This document shows positions 11,565 to 22,733 of a stretch of DNA of 64,000 nucleotides, one piece after another. The stretch comes from Paramecium pentaurelia (lineage: Eukaryota; Ciliophora; Oligohymenophorea; Peniculida; Parameciidae): the NCBI GenBank assembly GCA_905183005.1, contig CAJJDO010000066.1, positions 124,001 through 188,000 of the forward strand. Reading direction: 5' to 3'. The notes under the pieces are model-generated. The model was given only the letters and a program-made list of their open reading frames with translations, made no database searches and was not told the origin of the DNA. The first letter of the stretch is position 1, and each line of letters opens with the position of its first letter. A program made the translations under genes and the position numbers.

Positions 11565-13177
11565 ATGTTTATTTTAACCTAATTTCTATTTGTTTTTTCT
11601 TATGAAATTACATGGACTAATTATTCCTTTGCCTTTCCATAGTTTATACCATTAATTGCTGATAAGACAGTTTTTTCAAGAACGTTTGAAGAATTTGGAT
11701 AGATTTTGTAATCACAATATTTTAATATTTGTAGAAATATATCAATAGAATATAATGGAGACAATCAAGAATAGATTTGTAAATTTGATTATTAATCTAT
11801 GGAATTTGAGAGATAACCTGAAAGTTTGATAGCCTTGGTAAGTGATATGCAATAGATTGATATTGATGTATTAAAAACAGAAGAAATTTAATAAGGATTT
11901 TCAGATGAATTAATTTCATATGCAATATAAAATTGGAGTGTGATTCTATTATAAAAAAATGGAACAATTCATCATATGTATTATAATATTGGTACAAATT
12001 TTACAAATTATACATCTCATAAATTATAAATTATTATAGATGCAAATACAAATTAATAGATTTTAGCAGATAAAGATAATTATTATTATGTTGATAATTA
12101 ATAACTTATAAGATTTAAAATTAAAGATGGAATTTTGGAATAATTTAAAATTCCAAATTGGAATAAAGTAAATGGACATTTCAAAATGTTTATCAAATAA
12201 AGTTATCTTTATATAATAAATGGAATTTATGGAATTTGTATTTATGAATTACATAATAATGTTATTATATAAGTGAATAAATTAAATATTGAAGTATATT
12301 TAAATTTAATTTAGGAATTTTAAAAAGATAAGAATTTGATTGATTATGCAATAGAAAATGATTGGTTATATTTGTTAGATTATTAAAGTGGAGTCTATCG
12401 CTTTAATATTACAACAATGTAATTAGATTAGAAATTCTTTATTGATTATAAGGGATGTAGAATGATATCAATAAAAAATAATTAACTTATATTAATTCAA
12501 TAGAATCTAATGCATTCAGAAGTTTATGAAGGCATAATTATAGATAATGATTGGATCATGATTAGAAAGTATATGGCTGTAAAACAAAATATTAAGAATA
12601 TTTAATAATTCAATAATTTTGCTTTATTAATTAGTAATCCAATTAATAATATGTATTAAAAGAATCTATTAGATAATTTTAGTGATCCAAATATTTCTAA
12701 AGGGTAATTAATTTATGAATTAATCTAGTACTAATTTTTATTAAATGGAATTTTTGGGAATGAATGAATTGAATGAGAATTATATAGTTGGTATCTATAA
12801 ATATGGTGTTGCTATTTATTTTACATAAGAAAGACCAGCCAAAATATTTTGTTAAGCTAAATTAAGTTAATAAAATAGAGTTACAGTATATTTTCATATA
12901 AATTAATTGGCAGATTCGTCTAAATAGTACAAATTGTCTTAATAAAAATTAATCTGATGTTTTGAATTATTGCCAAAGTAGACTAGATTATGTATTTGAT
13001 ATCCATGGTGTCCTAATGTCTCCATATTAGGAAGATCTATATATATATTTATGCATTATTGCTTTTTCAATAGTTATTGGTCTATTCTTGGCTATATTCT
13101 TTGTAATTAGAAGATATCAATTGAAAAAGGAGAAGATTGATCATTTAAGAAAAAGTAGAAGGAGTTTTTCATATTGA
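11565..13177 (+). CDS. Type I membrane protein, large ectodomain, unknown family
   Basis: 519 residues after removing introns at 12704-12728 and 12886-12913. A signal peptide (MFILTQFLFVFSYEI) is followed by about 430 residues rich in beta-like alternation and aromatic residues ('YLYIINGIYGICIYEL', 'WLYLLDYQSGVYRFNI'), then one membrane segment ('YLCIIAFSIVIGLFLAIFFV') and a short basic cytoplasmic tail ('RRYQLKKEKIDHLRKSRRS'). The repeating aromatic strands suggest a beta-propeller-like ectodomain, which is inference. It fits a surface or endomembrane receptor-like protein. The stop lies 67 bases before the kinase gene, same strand, but ciliates lack operons so no shared transcript is implied. 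Confidence 0.65.
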
Positions 13178-13244
13178 TTGAAAAATATGGATTCTTGAAT
13201 TTATTTTATTTTAGCTTATAGAAGGATTTATTATTTATTAAATA

Positions 13245-14991
13245 ATGCAATCAACATATACTTAGAATCAAAGTTCATAAGATTGGAAAACAAAAAAAGT
13301 AGATAATTTTGTAGTCGTCAATATGAAATTAGGAAAGGGATAATTTGGAACAGTATATCGTGGACATTATAAGGATGATTAAACAAAATAAGTAGCAATT
13401 AAGACTATTCCTATGCATGTAATAATATCTATTTAATTATTTTGTATAGGTTGTGCAAAATAGTGAATAATTGTAGTAACACATTAAAAGAGAGATTTCT
13501 ATTCTAACAAAAATAGATCATCCTAATATTGTCAAATTGATTCATGTTACAAAGACAACTTCTAATTTGTATATGATTTTAGAATTTTGTAAGGATGGAG
13601 ATTTGGCTGAATATCTAAATAAAAAATTAGATAAAAGATTATCAGAATTAGAAGCTGTCATCTTCTTTAAACATGTTATAAAAGGATTTGAAATCTTACA
13701 TTAAGAAAAAGTTATTCATAGAGACATTAAACCTTCAAATATCCTATTGAATGATGGAGTGGCAAAAATTGCTGATTTTGGATTCGCAAGAATTATTGAA
13801 TCAGAAATAGATAAAATGAATCTTAGCAGAGTAGGTTCTCCTATATATATGGCTCCATAAATTTTGGAAGGTACACATTTTACTTCTAAATGTGATATTT
13901 GGTCTATTGGAGTTATGTTTTATGAATTATTATATGGAGTGACTCCTTGGATTGCCAATGGATAATGTGAATTATTAGAAAAGATTACAACTTAACCTCT
14001 TTAATTTCCAGAGATTCCTGTTAGAAGTTAAAAAGTTAAGAATTTATTAAAACGTATGTTAACTGTAAATGAAGCTGATCGTATAAATTGGGAAGACTTA
14101 TTTACAAATGAAATCATTGTAATAGATGAAAATTAAATTCATTACAATATGTAATAAATGGAAAAAGAAAAGGATAGATTAATGAGATCAATAAGTCTTA
14201 ATAAAATATACATAAATCAAAATTTGATTCTTGGATATATGAAGGATATTAATAAAATTGAAGAAGAATAATCAGATGCTAAATTAGCTGGTTAATAACC
14301 TGTTTATAATGATATATTTTAATAATATAATGCTGAATCTGAAGAAGCAAAAACAATTTAAAAATTAAACACTATATGCAAATATGAAAGAAATTTAGCA
14401 TTTTTTTATAGTTTCCTTATTTAAGGTTTGTTTTCTATGTTATAATAAAAGGTTATGCCTATATCCATTGAATTATGTTTTCAACTTATTTTCTGTATCT
14501 CCAAAAATTAACTTATTAAAATGGAAGAACTCTATAGAGAAATAAGTAAATCTCAAAATCCTGAATATGAAATATACATGAGATCTTAAGAATTTAAATA
14601 AATGTGTAAACATCTTTAAATGGATATTGATTAAGCTATGAAATTCTTTGTTGAAATTTTAAGAAAATGTTTAAGTCTATAAAATTAAGCCAAATAAATT
14701 GTTCTTAATGAATAACCAAAAGAATTTTACTAATAATATTTATGCATTTTAGATAATAATTTGACTTTGACTGATTAATTTTAATAAATTTATTATGGTA
14801 CTGTGAAATTAGTCTTGGATAAACTAACATCTGAAACTGTAGAATTAATGAAACTAAAGTTTTATTTAAATATCTGTTTGAATCCAAAAGTGATTTTTAC
14901 AGATTACAATTATGACTTTAGTAGGTTTTATGAAGAAATTCAATATGCAACTATTGAAGATTGGAAAAAAGCCCTTAAAAAGTTCAATTGA
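13245..14991 (+). CDS. ULK/ATG1-like serine/threonine protein kinase
   Basis: 571 residues with one 31-nt intron (13419-13449). The kinase domain covers about residues 20-290 and is complete: 'LGKGQFGTVY', 'VAIKTI', 'HRDIKPSNILL', 'DFGFAR', 'GSPIYMAPQIL', 'CDIWSIGVMFYELLYG'. The DFGFAR and GSPxYMAP motifs are typical of the ULK/ATG1 branch, which phosphorylates autophagy initiation factors, and of the related ULK-like kinases that ciliates have in many copies. A C-terminal region of about 280 residues is helical and Gln/Lys-rich and may be the regulatory or scaffold-binding part. It need not be the autophagy ULK itself; some homologues act in cilia. An ATG11-like gene lies at 54532. Confidence 0.85.
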
Positions 14992-16342
14992 AATCAGATA
15001 TATAATAAATATTAGATTTTCAAATTGTATTTATGATTTAAATTTCTTATCAAAATGTGGGTAATCTAAACATATATCTTTTTCATTAATCATTTTTAAA
15101 ATTTCTAATTACATAATTCAATTCCTATATCTACTAAAAGGATGTAAAAAAACAAATATATTAAAATGGATTTATTACTATTATTTCTAATTAAAAATAA
15201 TATATTATGATTCTCTTATAAATTTTATAAGAATTTTTCTTTTAATTTTTTAAATGTAGATTAATTACTTTGATGATAATAATTATTAGGATTAATGTTA
15301 TTTGGATGTCATTTTGTAACTAATAATAACTTAAGTCAACACCTATAAAGTCTTCAAATTATAACTTGTTACATTACTAAAAAGTAAATTTGTTCAATGA
15401 TATGCATGTCATATAATGAATTACTATCAATAAATTATATAACATATATAAGCTCAATTGAATTAATTTTTGATAGGATTTCTGATTAAAATAAACTCAA
15501 CTTGAAGTCTGTATACATTATTGAGAATCAACAGAGGATTTATTACTTTAGAAAAGGAGATTGCTGAATTGAATTGTAATTTTAATTATTAAATATATAT
15601 ATTTACAATAATATTTTACTAGTTAAAATTTCTATCTTATATTGCTGATAAATAATGTGGAGTATATTATTCTAATAACTTAATATTTTTTGGAAATAAA
15701 AACAGTAAATCATATGAATAGATTGCTTAAAATAGAAAGAAAGGGTTCTTATTGATAATTATATATGACAAAAATTAATTATAAATATTGAAATTATATA
15801 TATTTATAATTCTTTAAACATATCAGCATTTTTTAAGAATTTTACACTATTAATTTTTAGGAATTAAGGTGATATAATTAGAATAGAAGAAAACATCTTC
15901 TCTAATGGAATTTATTAAGAATTTAGTTAATTTATAAAAAAAAAAGTTTTTTAGATAATGTTATCAAATAATATCAATATTTAATATAAATTTATCGTAG
16001 AATTTAGGTTACACTTGTATTTCTATTGATAAATCTAATATATGAAAAAATAATATTATATTCAAATTATAATGAAAATATGTGAGTAAGCTAAGAAATA
16101 AGATAAACAATCATCAAAATACTTATTATTTCAAAATTTTCTGATTTATATAAGTAATACTTGTAATAATTCAATTATATATATTATTGTAGAATGAGAG
16201 TTCCTAATACATTATAATTACATTACTATTTTAATGATTCATTAATTAAATAAAGTGATTCATGAATTTAATTAAATGAATCTGAATTGCATATTTAAAA
16301 ATAAAATTTGAAAATCAAAATATTAATATTTAATTGATTTAT
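14992..16342. other. 1.35 kb without a resolved gene; coding-like relics
   Basis: The plus strand has coding-like pieces, for example ATG at 15256 ('MQINYFDDNNYQDQ' and about 35 further residues) and a 550-base frame from about 15494 to 16045 ('LRINRGFITLEKEIAEL', 'FLSYIADKQCGVYYSNNL'). They are separated by TGA codons and I could not join them with plausible introns. A 'KGDIIRIEE' segment in another frame slightly recalls OB-fold proteins but is far too weak for a call. This may be a decayed or fast-evolving gene. The rest is plain AT-rich DNA. Confidence 0.35.
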
Positions 16343-17254
16343 ATGGATAATTGTGTTTAATAAAATTGTGAAGAAAATCAATTGTGTGACAAATAAAATT
16401 GTAATTAATAAAAAGATGCTCAATAACAATTAGGTTCCAAAACTAATTGTTGTGAATCTGAAGAGTAAATCAAAAATAATGTAAAACAAAGATATGGAGA
16501 AATATGTGAACAAAAACTATCAATAAATTCAGGTTGTTGTAGTACTTCTGGTTGTGGAACAATAGATTATGCTATATTTGCAGAAAAATATTAAAATCTC
16601 TAAGGATATATACCAGAAGCTGACTTAGGATTAGGATGTGGAATTCCAACTGAATTTGCAGAGCTTAAAAAAGGAGATGTTGTACTTGATTTAGGTTCAG
16701 GAGCTGGAAATGATTGTTTTATAGCAAAAGCATAGGTTGGTGAAAGTGGAAGAGTTATTGGAGTTGATATGACACCTAGTATGATACGAAAAGCTTAATT
16801 AAATTCAGATAAATATAATATTAGAAATGTTGAATTTAGATAAGGTGATATTACAGATATACCAGTTTTGGATAATTATGTTGATGTTGTTATAAGTAAT
16901 TGTGTAATCAATTTGGTACCTGATAAAAGAAAAGTATTTTCAGAAATCCATAGAGTCTTGAAATAAAATGGTCACTTCTCTATAAGTGATGTTCTATCAA
17001 CTGGAGATTTACCTTTAGCTATAAGATAAGCATAAGAATTGCATATAGGAGGTGTTTCAGGTGCCCTTAGAAAAGATGTATATTTAAAAACTCTTGAAGA
17101 ATTAGGATTTACTGATATCAAAATTAAAAAAGAAAAAGTTATTGATTTCCCTGAAGAATTGATGTTACAGTATGTATCTAAGGAAGTATTAAATGAATTT
17201 GAGAATAGTGGAACCAAAATTTTAAGTGCAACCATTTTTGCAAGAAAAAAATGA
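16343..17254 (+). CDS. arsM: Arsenite S-adenosylmethionine methyltransferase (ArsM/AS3MT family)
   Basis: 303 residues, intronless. It adds methyl groups from SAM to arsenite, a detoxification step. The SAM-binding motif I is 'VLDLGSGAGND', followed by 'GRVIGVDMTPSMI' and 'NCVINLVPDK', whose Cys is one of the arsenic-binding cysteines. The characteristic 'ADLGLGCGIPTEFA' precedes motif I, and 'SGCCSTSGCGTIDYAIFA' matches the conserved N-terminal Cys region. An extra start of about 50 residues is itself rich in Cys and Gln (CVQQNCEENQLC and two more Cys clusters), perhaps for metal binding. The gene is of bacterial type and absent from many eukaryotes, so horizontal origin is likely (inference). 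Codon use with many TAA glutamines shows full adaptation to the ciliate code. Confidence 0.95.
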
Positions 17255-17935
17255 TTAATTATAAGTTTTATACATTAATAGGATAAGAAATACCTGTAAT
17301 ATATATATAGATTATATAAAAACATATATAAATTAGATTATATGATATTTTTGAATTGAAGAAATCAAACAATTTAAATCATCATTAGTATTTTATTTTA
17401 TATTATAATTCTAAATCCTTTTATATAATATTATATTTTTGAGCTGCTTTTTTTATTACTTAAACATTATTATCTATGCTTAATATAATATTAAAGAATA
17501 CAATGTAATATAATTTATAAATAATAGAAATATCTAAATAACAAAAATAGAAAGAATATATTGATAACAATGAATGAAGTAAAATTTAATGTAAGCATAA
17601 CATGAAAAAACAAATAAATACAAAAGACTAATTATTATATGAATTTATAATATATCTACGATCATAGTGATATCTATTTGTTATTTATTTAATTAAATAC
17701 CTTATAATTCAACTTTTTTTTCTTACATAGAATGATTATCAGATCTCTTTAACCTGATATTCATTCTAATGATATTATCTCATTCAATTGATTTACATAT
17801 TCTCATTATTTATAATGAAAGAAATAAATTATAAATTTTCAAAACTTTATAGCACTGAGCTTCATGATAATGATTCAATTACATGATTTTTGATCTAATT
17901 AATACATAGACATACTACTTTGAATAAATAAATCA
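17255..17935. other. Intergenic, no gene seen
   Basis: About 680 bases downstream of the arsenite methyltransferase. AT-rich, with no domain-bearing frame on either strand, no RNA gene and no repeat beyond short A/T runs. Confidence 0.5.
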
Positions 17936-18480
17936 TCAACTTTTTAGAAATGACATTTTTTAATTTTAGGAATTTAGAACCACTTTTCTAGAATATAAGA
18001 TAAAAGCTAGTATATAGTTTTAGTATCTCTATTATGCAATTTCATATATTACTACTCTTCTAAATTTAACTTTCATTAATTCTTCATCCCATTCTACATA
18101 CCATTCTACATCTCATTCTTGAAAACTTATTTTCTTTAAAAGGTTCTTGATTTTCTTTAAAAATCATTTATAGATTGAATTATATCGATAATCTCATGAT
18201 TAATGATGATATCTGTATGAATATAAGAATTTAAGTTATGATTTTTAGTAAGTTTGAATGAAAAAATGTAAACACTTAACTAATTATTTTGAATATGAAT
18301 TTCATGATTCAATGAATTACATTACAAGTTAGAGTTTAAAAAGTCATTAGGAGTGTTAATTTTAATTAATTTCTTTTTTAAATTTGTGGAATCACTATAC
18401 ATAGTATTGTTTTTATCATAAATATAATTAATTATCAGAATTTCTTTGATTGATAGTATAAAGCCTTTTAGGAATTTCAT
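17936..18480 (-). pseudogene. Coding-like region, structure unresolved (possible decayed gene)
   Basis: The minus strand has an ATG-started frame at 18480-18073 (135 residues, 'STNLKKKLIKINTPNDF') and, in another frame further downstream, a strongly protein-like stretch ending at TGA 17938-17936 ('EWDEELMKVKFRRVVIYEIA'). A TGA and a frame change separate them. A 16-nt GT...AG element at 18094-18109 (GTAGAATGGTATGTAG) would join one frame to the second, but it sits inside a 12-base imperfect repeat, so this is uncertain. Either a gene with very short introns or a degenerating copy. The start lies 23 bases from the divergent ABC transporter. Confidence 0.3.
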
Positions 18481-18503
18481 TTTTTCATCAAAAATATAAA
18501 TTA

Positions 18504-21500
18504 ATGAAAACAGATGTTTAAGCGGAAAATTAAGCTCTTACAAATGGAAATGGAACTAATACATAGCCATAATAAGAACCAATGGTTCCATATTTTGAGC
18601 TACTTAGGTATGCAAGTCCAAAAGACAAATTGTTGATGTTTATTGGTGGGTTTGCTGCATTTTGTAATGGAGCTGCATTTCCAAGTTTTTCTATCATCTT
18701 TGGTGATATGACAGATTCTTTTTCAGAAGCAGGAGATGAGATGGTTCGTCAAGCAGGATTGAATGCTATGTAAAATATATTAAAAATAAATATAGATATT
18801 TCGTTATTGTGGCTGTTGGAACAATGTTAATGTCATTCATAATGTTTGCAACTTGGATGATAACTGGTGAAAATTAAAGTATAGAATTTAGAAAAAGATA
18901 CTTTACTGCAATTCTTAAATAAGAAATTGGATGGTTTGATACAATAAATCCAAATGAATTGAATAGTAAAGTGGCAAATGAGACCTTTGCAGTGTAGGGA
19001 GCCATAGGAGAAAAAGTTCCAACATTTATTATGACATTCTCGATGTCATTCTTTGGCTTCTTAATTGGTTACATTTAGTACATATTATATAATAATAATT
19101 TTTTAGTGGTTGGTAATTAGCCTTAGTTGTAACAGCCACTCTACCAGCAATTTCTATAGCTACTGCTATATTTGCAATAATTATCTAAACTTCTGAGAAT
19201 GCAACTCAAAAAGCATATTCTGATGCTGGAGCATTAGCAGAATAAGCAATTAATGCAATTAAAACAGTGAAAATGTTAGATGGTGAAGATTTTGAAGTTG
19301 AAAAATACAAAACTCATCTTCTTTAAGCGACTGCAACAACTATTAGTTATCAATTTGGTGTAGGTATAGCTTTTGGATTTTTATGGGCAGCTATGCTTTG
19401 GGCTTATGCTCTTGGTTTTTGGTATGGAGCTAAGTTAATTTCTGATTAAGTATTTAATCTATTAATATTCTATAGACTTTAAATCATAATATGGGAACCG
19501 TTTATACAGTAGGAGATGTGATGATTATATTTTTTGCTATTTTGACTGGTGGATTCTCATTAGGTTAAGCTGGTCCTTGTGTATAGAATTTTGCTAAGGG
19601 AAGATAAGCAGCTGTTAAAATGTTTGCCATATTAGATAGAAACCCTAAGATTGTTAATCCTATTAATCCAATAAAATTAACATCTTTTAATGGAACCATT
19701 TTATTAAAAAATATTTAGTTTAGTTATCCAAACAGACCAGATCAAAAAATATTGAAAGGATTAACCTTAAATATACCTGCTGGTAAGAAAGTAGCTTTAG
19801 TAGGAGAGAGTGGTTGTGGTAAATCTACTGTGATGTAATTGATTGAAAGATTCTATGATTGTGAATAAGGAGAAGTATTATTTGGTGGAGCTGATGGAAT
19901 TAATGTTAAAGATATAGATTTAATTGATTTGAGAAGTAGAATTGGTCTTGTTGGATAAGAACCAGTGTTATTTGCAACAAGTATCAAAGAGAATCTATTG
20001 TATGGTAAAACAGATGCTACAGAATCTGAAATGATAGATGCATTAAAAAAAGCTAATGCATGGGATTTTGTATCAAAAATGGATAAGGGATTAGAGACTT
20101 ATGTTGGTATTGGAGGAGGTTAATTAAGTGGTGGATAGAAATAGAGAATTGCTATTGCTAGAGCTATCTTAAAGAGACCATAGATATTGTTACTTGATGA
20201 AGCTACTAGTGCTTTGGATAGAACTAATGAAAGATTAATCTAAGAAACATTAGATGAAGTATCAAAGGGAATTACAACAATTGTTATTGCTCATAGATTA
20301 AGTACAATTTAAAATGCTGACTTAATCTATGTTATTGATAATGGTGTTGTTGTTGAAATGGGAACTCATCAAGAATTAATGAATATGCATGGAAAATATG
20401 AAATATTGGCCAAAAATTAAATACAAGCATAACATTAAGAAAATGATTCTGGATCTTCAAGTTCTGGTCCTTCATAAAAGAATCTTTAAGATTAATAAAT
20501 AGGTTCTTAAAGATCAGTCAAAATTAAGATGAATATGGTTGATTAACAAAATATAGCTCTTGCTGTTAAATAAGAAATTGATAGATTTAAAGATTTGGAA
20601 GTACCAGAATTAGTCAAAAAAGTTTCTGGTTAAGGTCATCACCATCATCATCATCATCATAATCATAAAAAAAATGAAACAGATTTAGAAGCCTAACCAT
20701 TACCTAAAAAAGAAGAACCTAAATAAGAAATTGATGCTTAAATGGGTAGATTGTTCACTTACAATTCTGATGAGAAACCATAATTTTTCATTGGTATCAT
20801 AGCAGCTTTAGCCAATGGATGTACATTCCCAGTATTTTCTTTATTCTTAGCTGAAATGATCACTGTTTTAGTTGAATCTAATCCTTCATTTGCTGATTAT
20901 AAATGTTCAAATACATACAATAATCCCACACCAGAAATGTGCTAACTCTTTAAAGATGATTTAAAGGAAGAAGTAAAAACTAAAGCAGATAGACTTGCTC
21001 TTTGGTTTTTCTTAATTGGAGTTGCTGCTTAAATATTGTGGACAATTTAAATGTATTTCTTGGCATATGTGGGAGAGAAATTAACTTGTAAATTAAGATT
21101 AGATACATATAGAAAATTATTAAGAATGCCTATTCCATATTTTGATATCCCAAAAAATAATGCAGGTACTTTGACTAGTAGATTATCTGTAGATTGTAAA
21201 TTGATAAATGGACTTACTTCATCAATTTTAGGTATTAATATATCAAATGTTGGTGCTTTAATTTGTGGATTGGTTATTTCATTTGTTGCCAGTTGGTAAA
21301 TGACATTAATTATGCTTGGATTGGCTCCTTTGTCATATATTGGAGGAATATTATAAGCAAAATTCTTATAAGGTTTTTCAGATCTTACTGATGAAGCATA
21401 TAAAGATTCTGGTAATTTGATAATGGAAGCTGTAACCAATATAAGAACAGTTGTATCTTTTGGAAATGAATAAATTATTCTTGGAATATATTCAAAAAAG

Positions 21501-22632
21501 GTTTAACTTCCATTAATGAAAGCAAAAGAAAGAGGAATTTATGCTGGTTTAGCTTTTGGATTTTCATAAATGTAAATGTTTATAATTAATGCAATTGTTT
21601 TTTATGTTGGAGCCATTCTTTGTAGAGATGGAGTCATTACAATTGAAGGTATGTTTAAATCAATACTTGCTATAACTTTTGCCACTATGAGTGCAGGAAA
21701 TAATGCTGCATTTGCAGGTGATATTGGAGCAGCTAAAAATGCAAGCAAGAATATTTTTGAAATTTTAGATAGTGAAGATGAATTCTAAAGAGAAGAGAGA
21801 TTAAAAAAATAAAAACTTACTAAACCAGTTTAAGGTGATATTCATTTTAATAATCTTACATTTAAATATAGTGGAAGAGATAAGAATGTATTTGAGAATT
21901 TAAGTTTGACTGTTAAATAAGGATAGAAAGTTGCATTTGTAGGACCATCTGGTTGTGGTAAATCTACTTTGATGTAAATGTTAATGAGATTTTATGAACC
22001 TGATTAAGGTATCATCACTATTAATGGTATTGATATCACAGATTATGATATCAGATATATTAGAAGGCAATTTGGTATTGTATCATAAGAGCCAGTTTTA
22101 TTTAATGGCACAATAAGAGAAAACATATAATACAATCTACCATCTATTACTATAGAATAAATAGAAAATGCATCAAAGAGAGCCAATGCTTATGATTTCA
22201 TTACAAAAAATTAATTTGAAGAAACTTAGGTGGAATAAAAAGGAAATGAAAAATAAAGAGGATAAGGATTTGAAAGATAAGTAGGACCAAAAGGAGCTTA
22301 AATCTCAGGAGGTTAAAAATAAAGAATTGCAATTGCTAGAGCTATACTTAGAGATTCAAATCTATTATTACTTGATGAAGCCACAAGTGCTTTAGATGCT
22401 GCCAGTGAATAATTAGTATAGGATAGTTTAAATAAACTAATGGAAGGAAAAACAACTGTTGCAATAGCTCATAGAATTTCAACAATAAAAGTATATCATT
22501 TATAATATTAATTAGGACTCTGATGTTATCTATGTTTTTGAAGATGGCAAAATCGTTGAAGAAGGTAATTACTAAAAATTGGTTGGTCTTAAAGGTGCAT
22601 TCTATAGACTAGAATAAGGAATTGCTAAATGA
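18504..22632 (+). CDS. ABCB-type full ABC transporter (P-glycoprotein/MDR-like)
   Basis: 1340 residues after removing introns at 18770-18795, 19078-19106, 19450-19475 and 22491-22515. Order: membrane domain 1, nucleotide-binding domain 1 (Walker A 'GESGCGKST', signature 'LSGGQKQRIAIARAI', Walker B 'ILLLDEATSALD'), linker, membrane domain 2, nucleotide-binding domain 2 (Walker A 'GPSGCGKST', signature 'ISGGQKQRIAIARAI', Walker B 'LLLLDEATSALD'). Both ATP sites keep all key residues, so it should be an active exporter of lipids or xenobiotics in the plasma or a vacuolar membrane. Unusual are an eight-His run in the linker (about 20638-20661) and the insertion rich in Gln and Glu before the second signature. 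Placing by family is firm; substrate is unknown. Confidence 0.96.
20638..20667 (+). other. Histidine run in the ABC transporter linker
   Basis: CAT/CAC codons give eight consecutive His, then Asn-His-Lys-Lys, in the segment joining the two halves of the transporter. The linker of P-glycoprotein-type proteins is the usual site of regulatory phosphorylation; a His cluster could bind Zn, Ni or Cu, which is inference. Confidence 0.7.
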
Positions 22633-22733
22633 ATTTTTGTTAAATATTTGTTATATATATATATAATTGAAATTTTGTTATATAATTATAAGATTGTTTT
22701 CTATAACTAGAATACAAAAAAAGTAATTAATTT

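Noticed and set aside
21047..21439. 130-codon minus-strand frame inside the ABC transporter
   Set aside because: It lies fully antisense to the second membrane domain of a complete, motif-rich transporter and has no family features.
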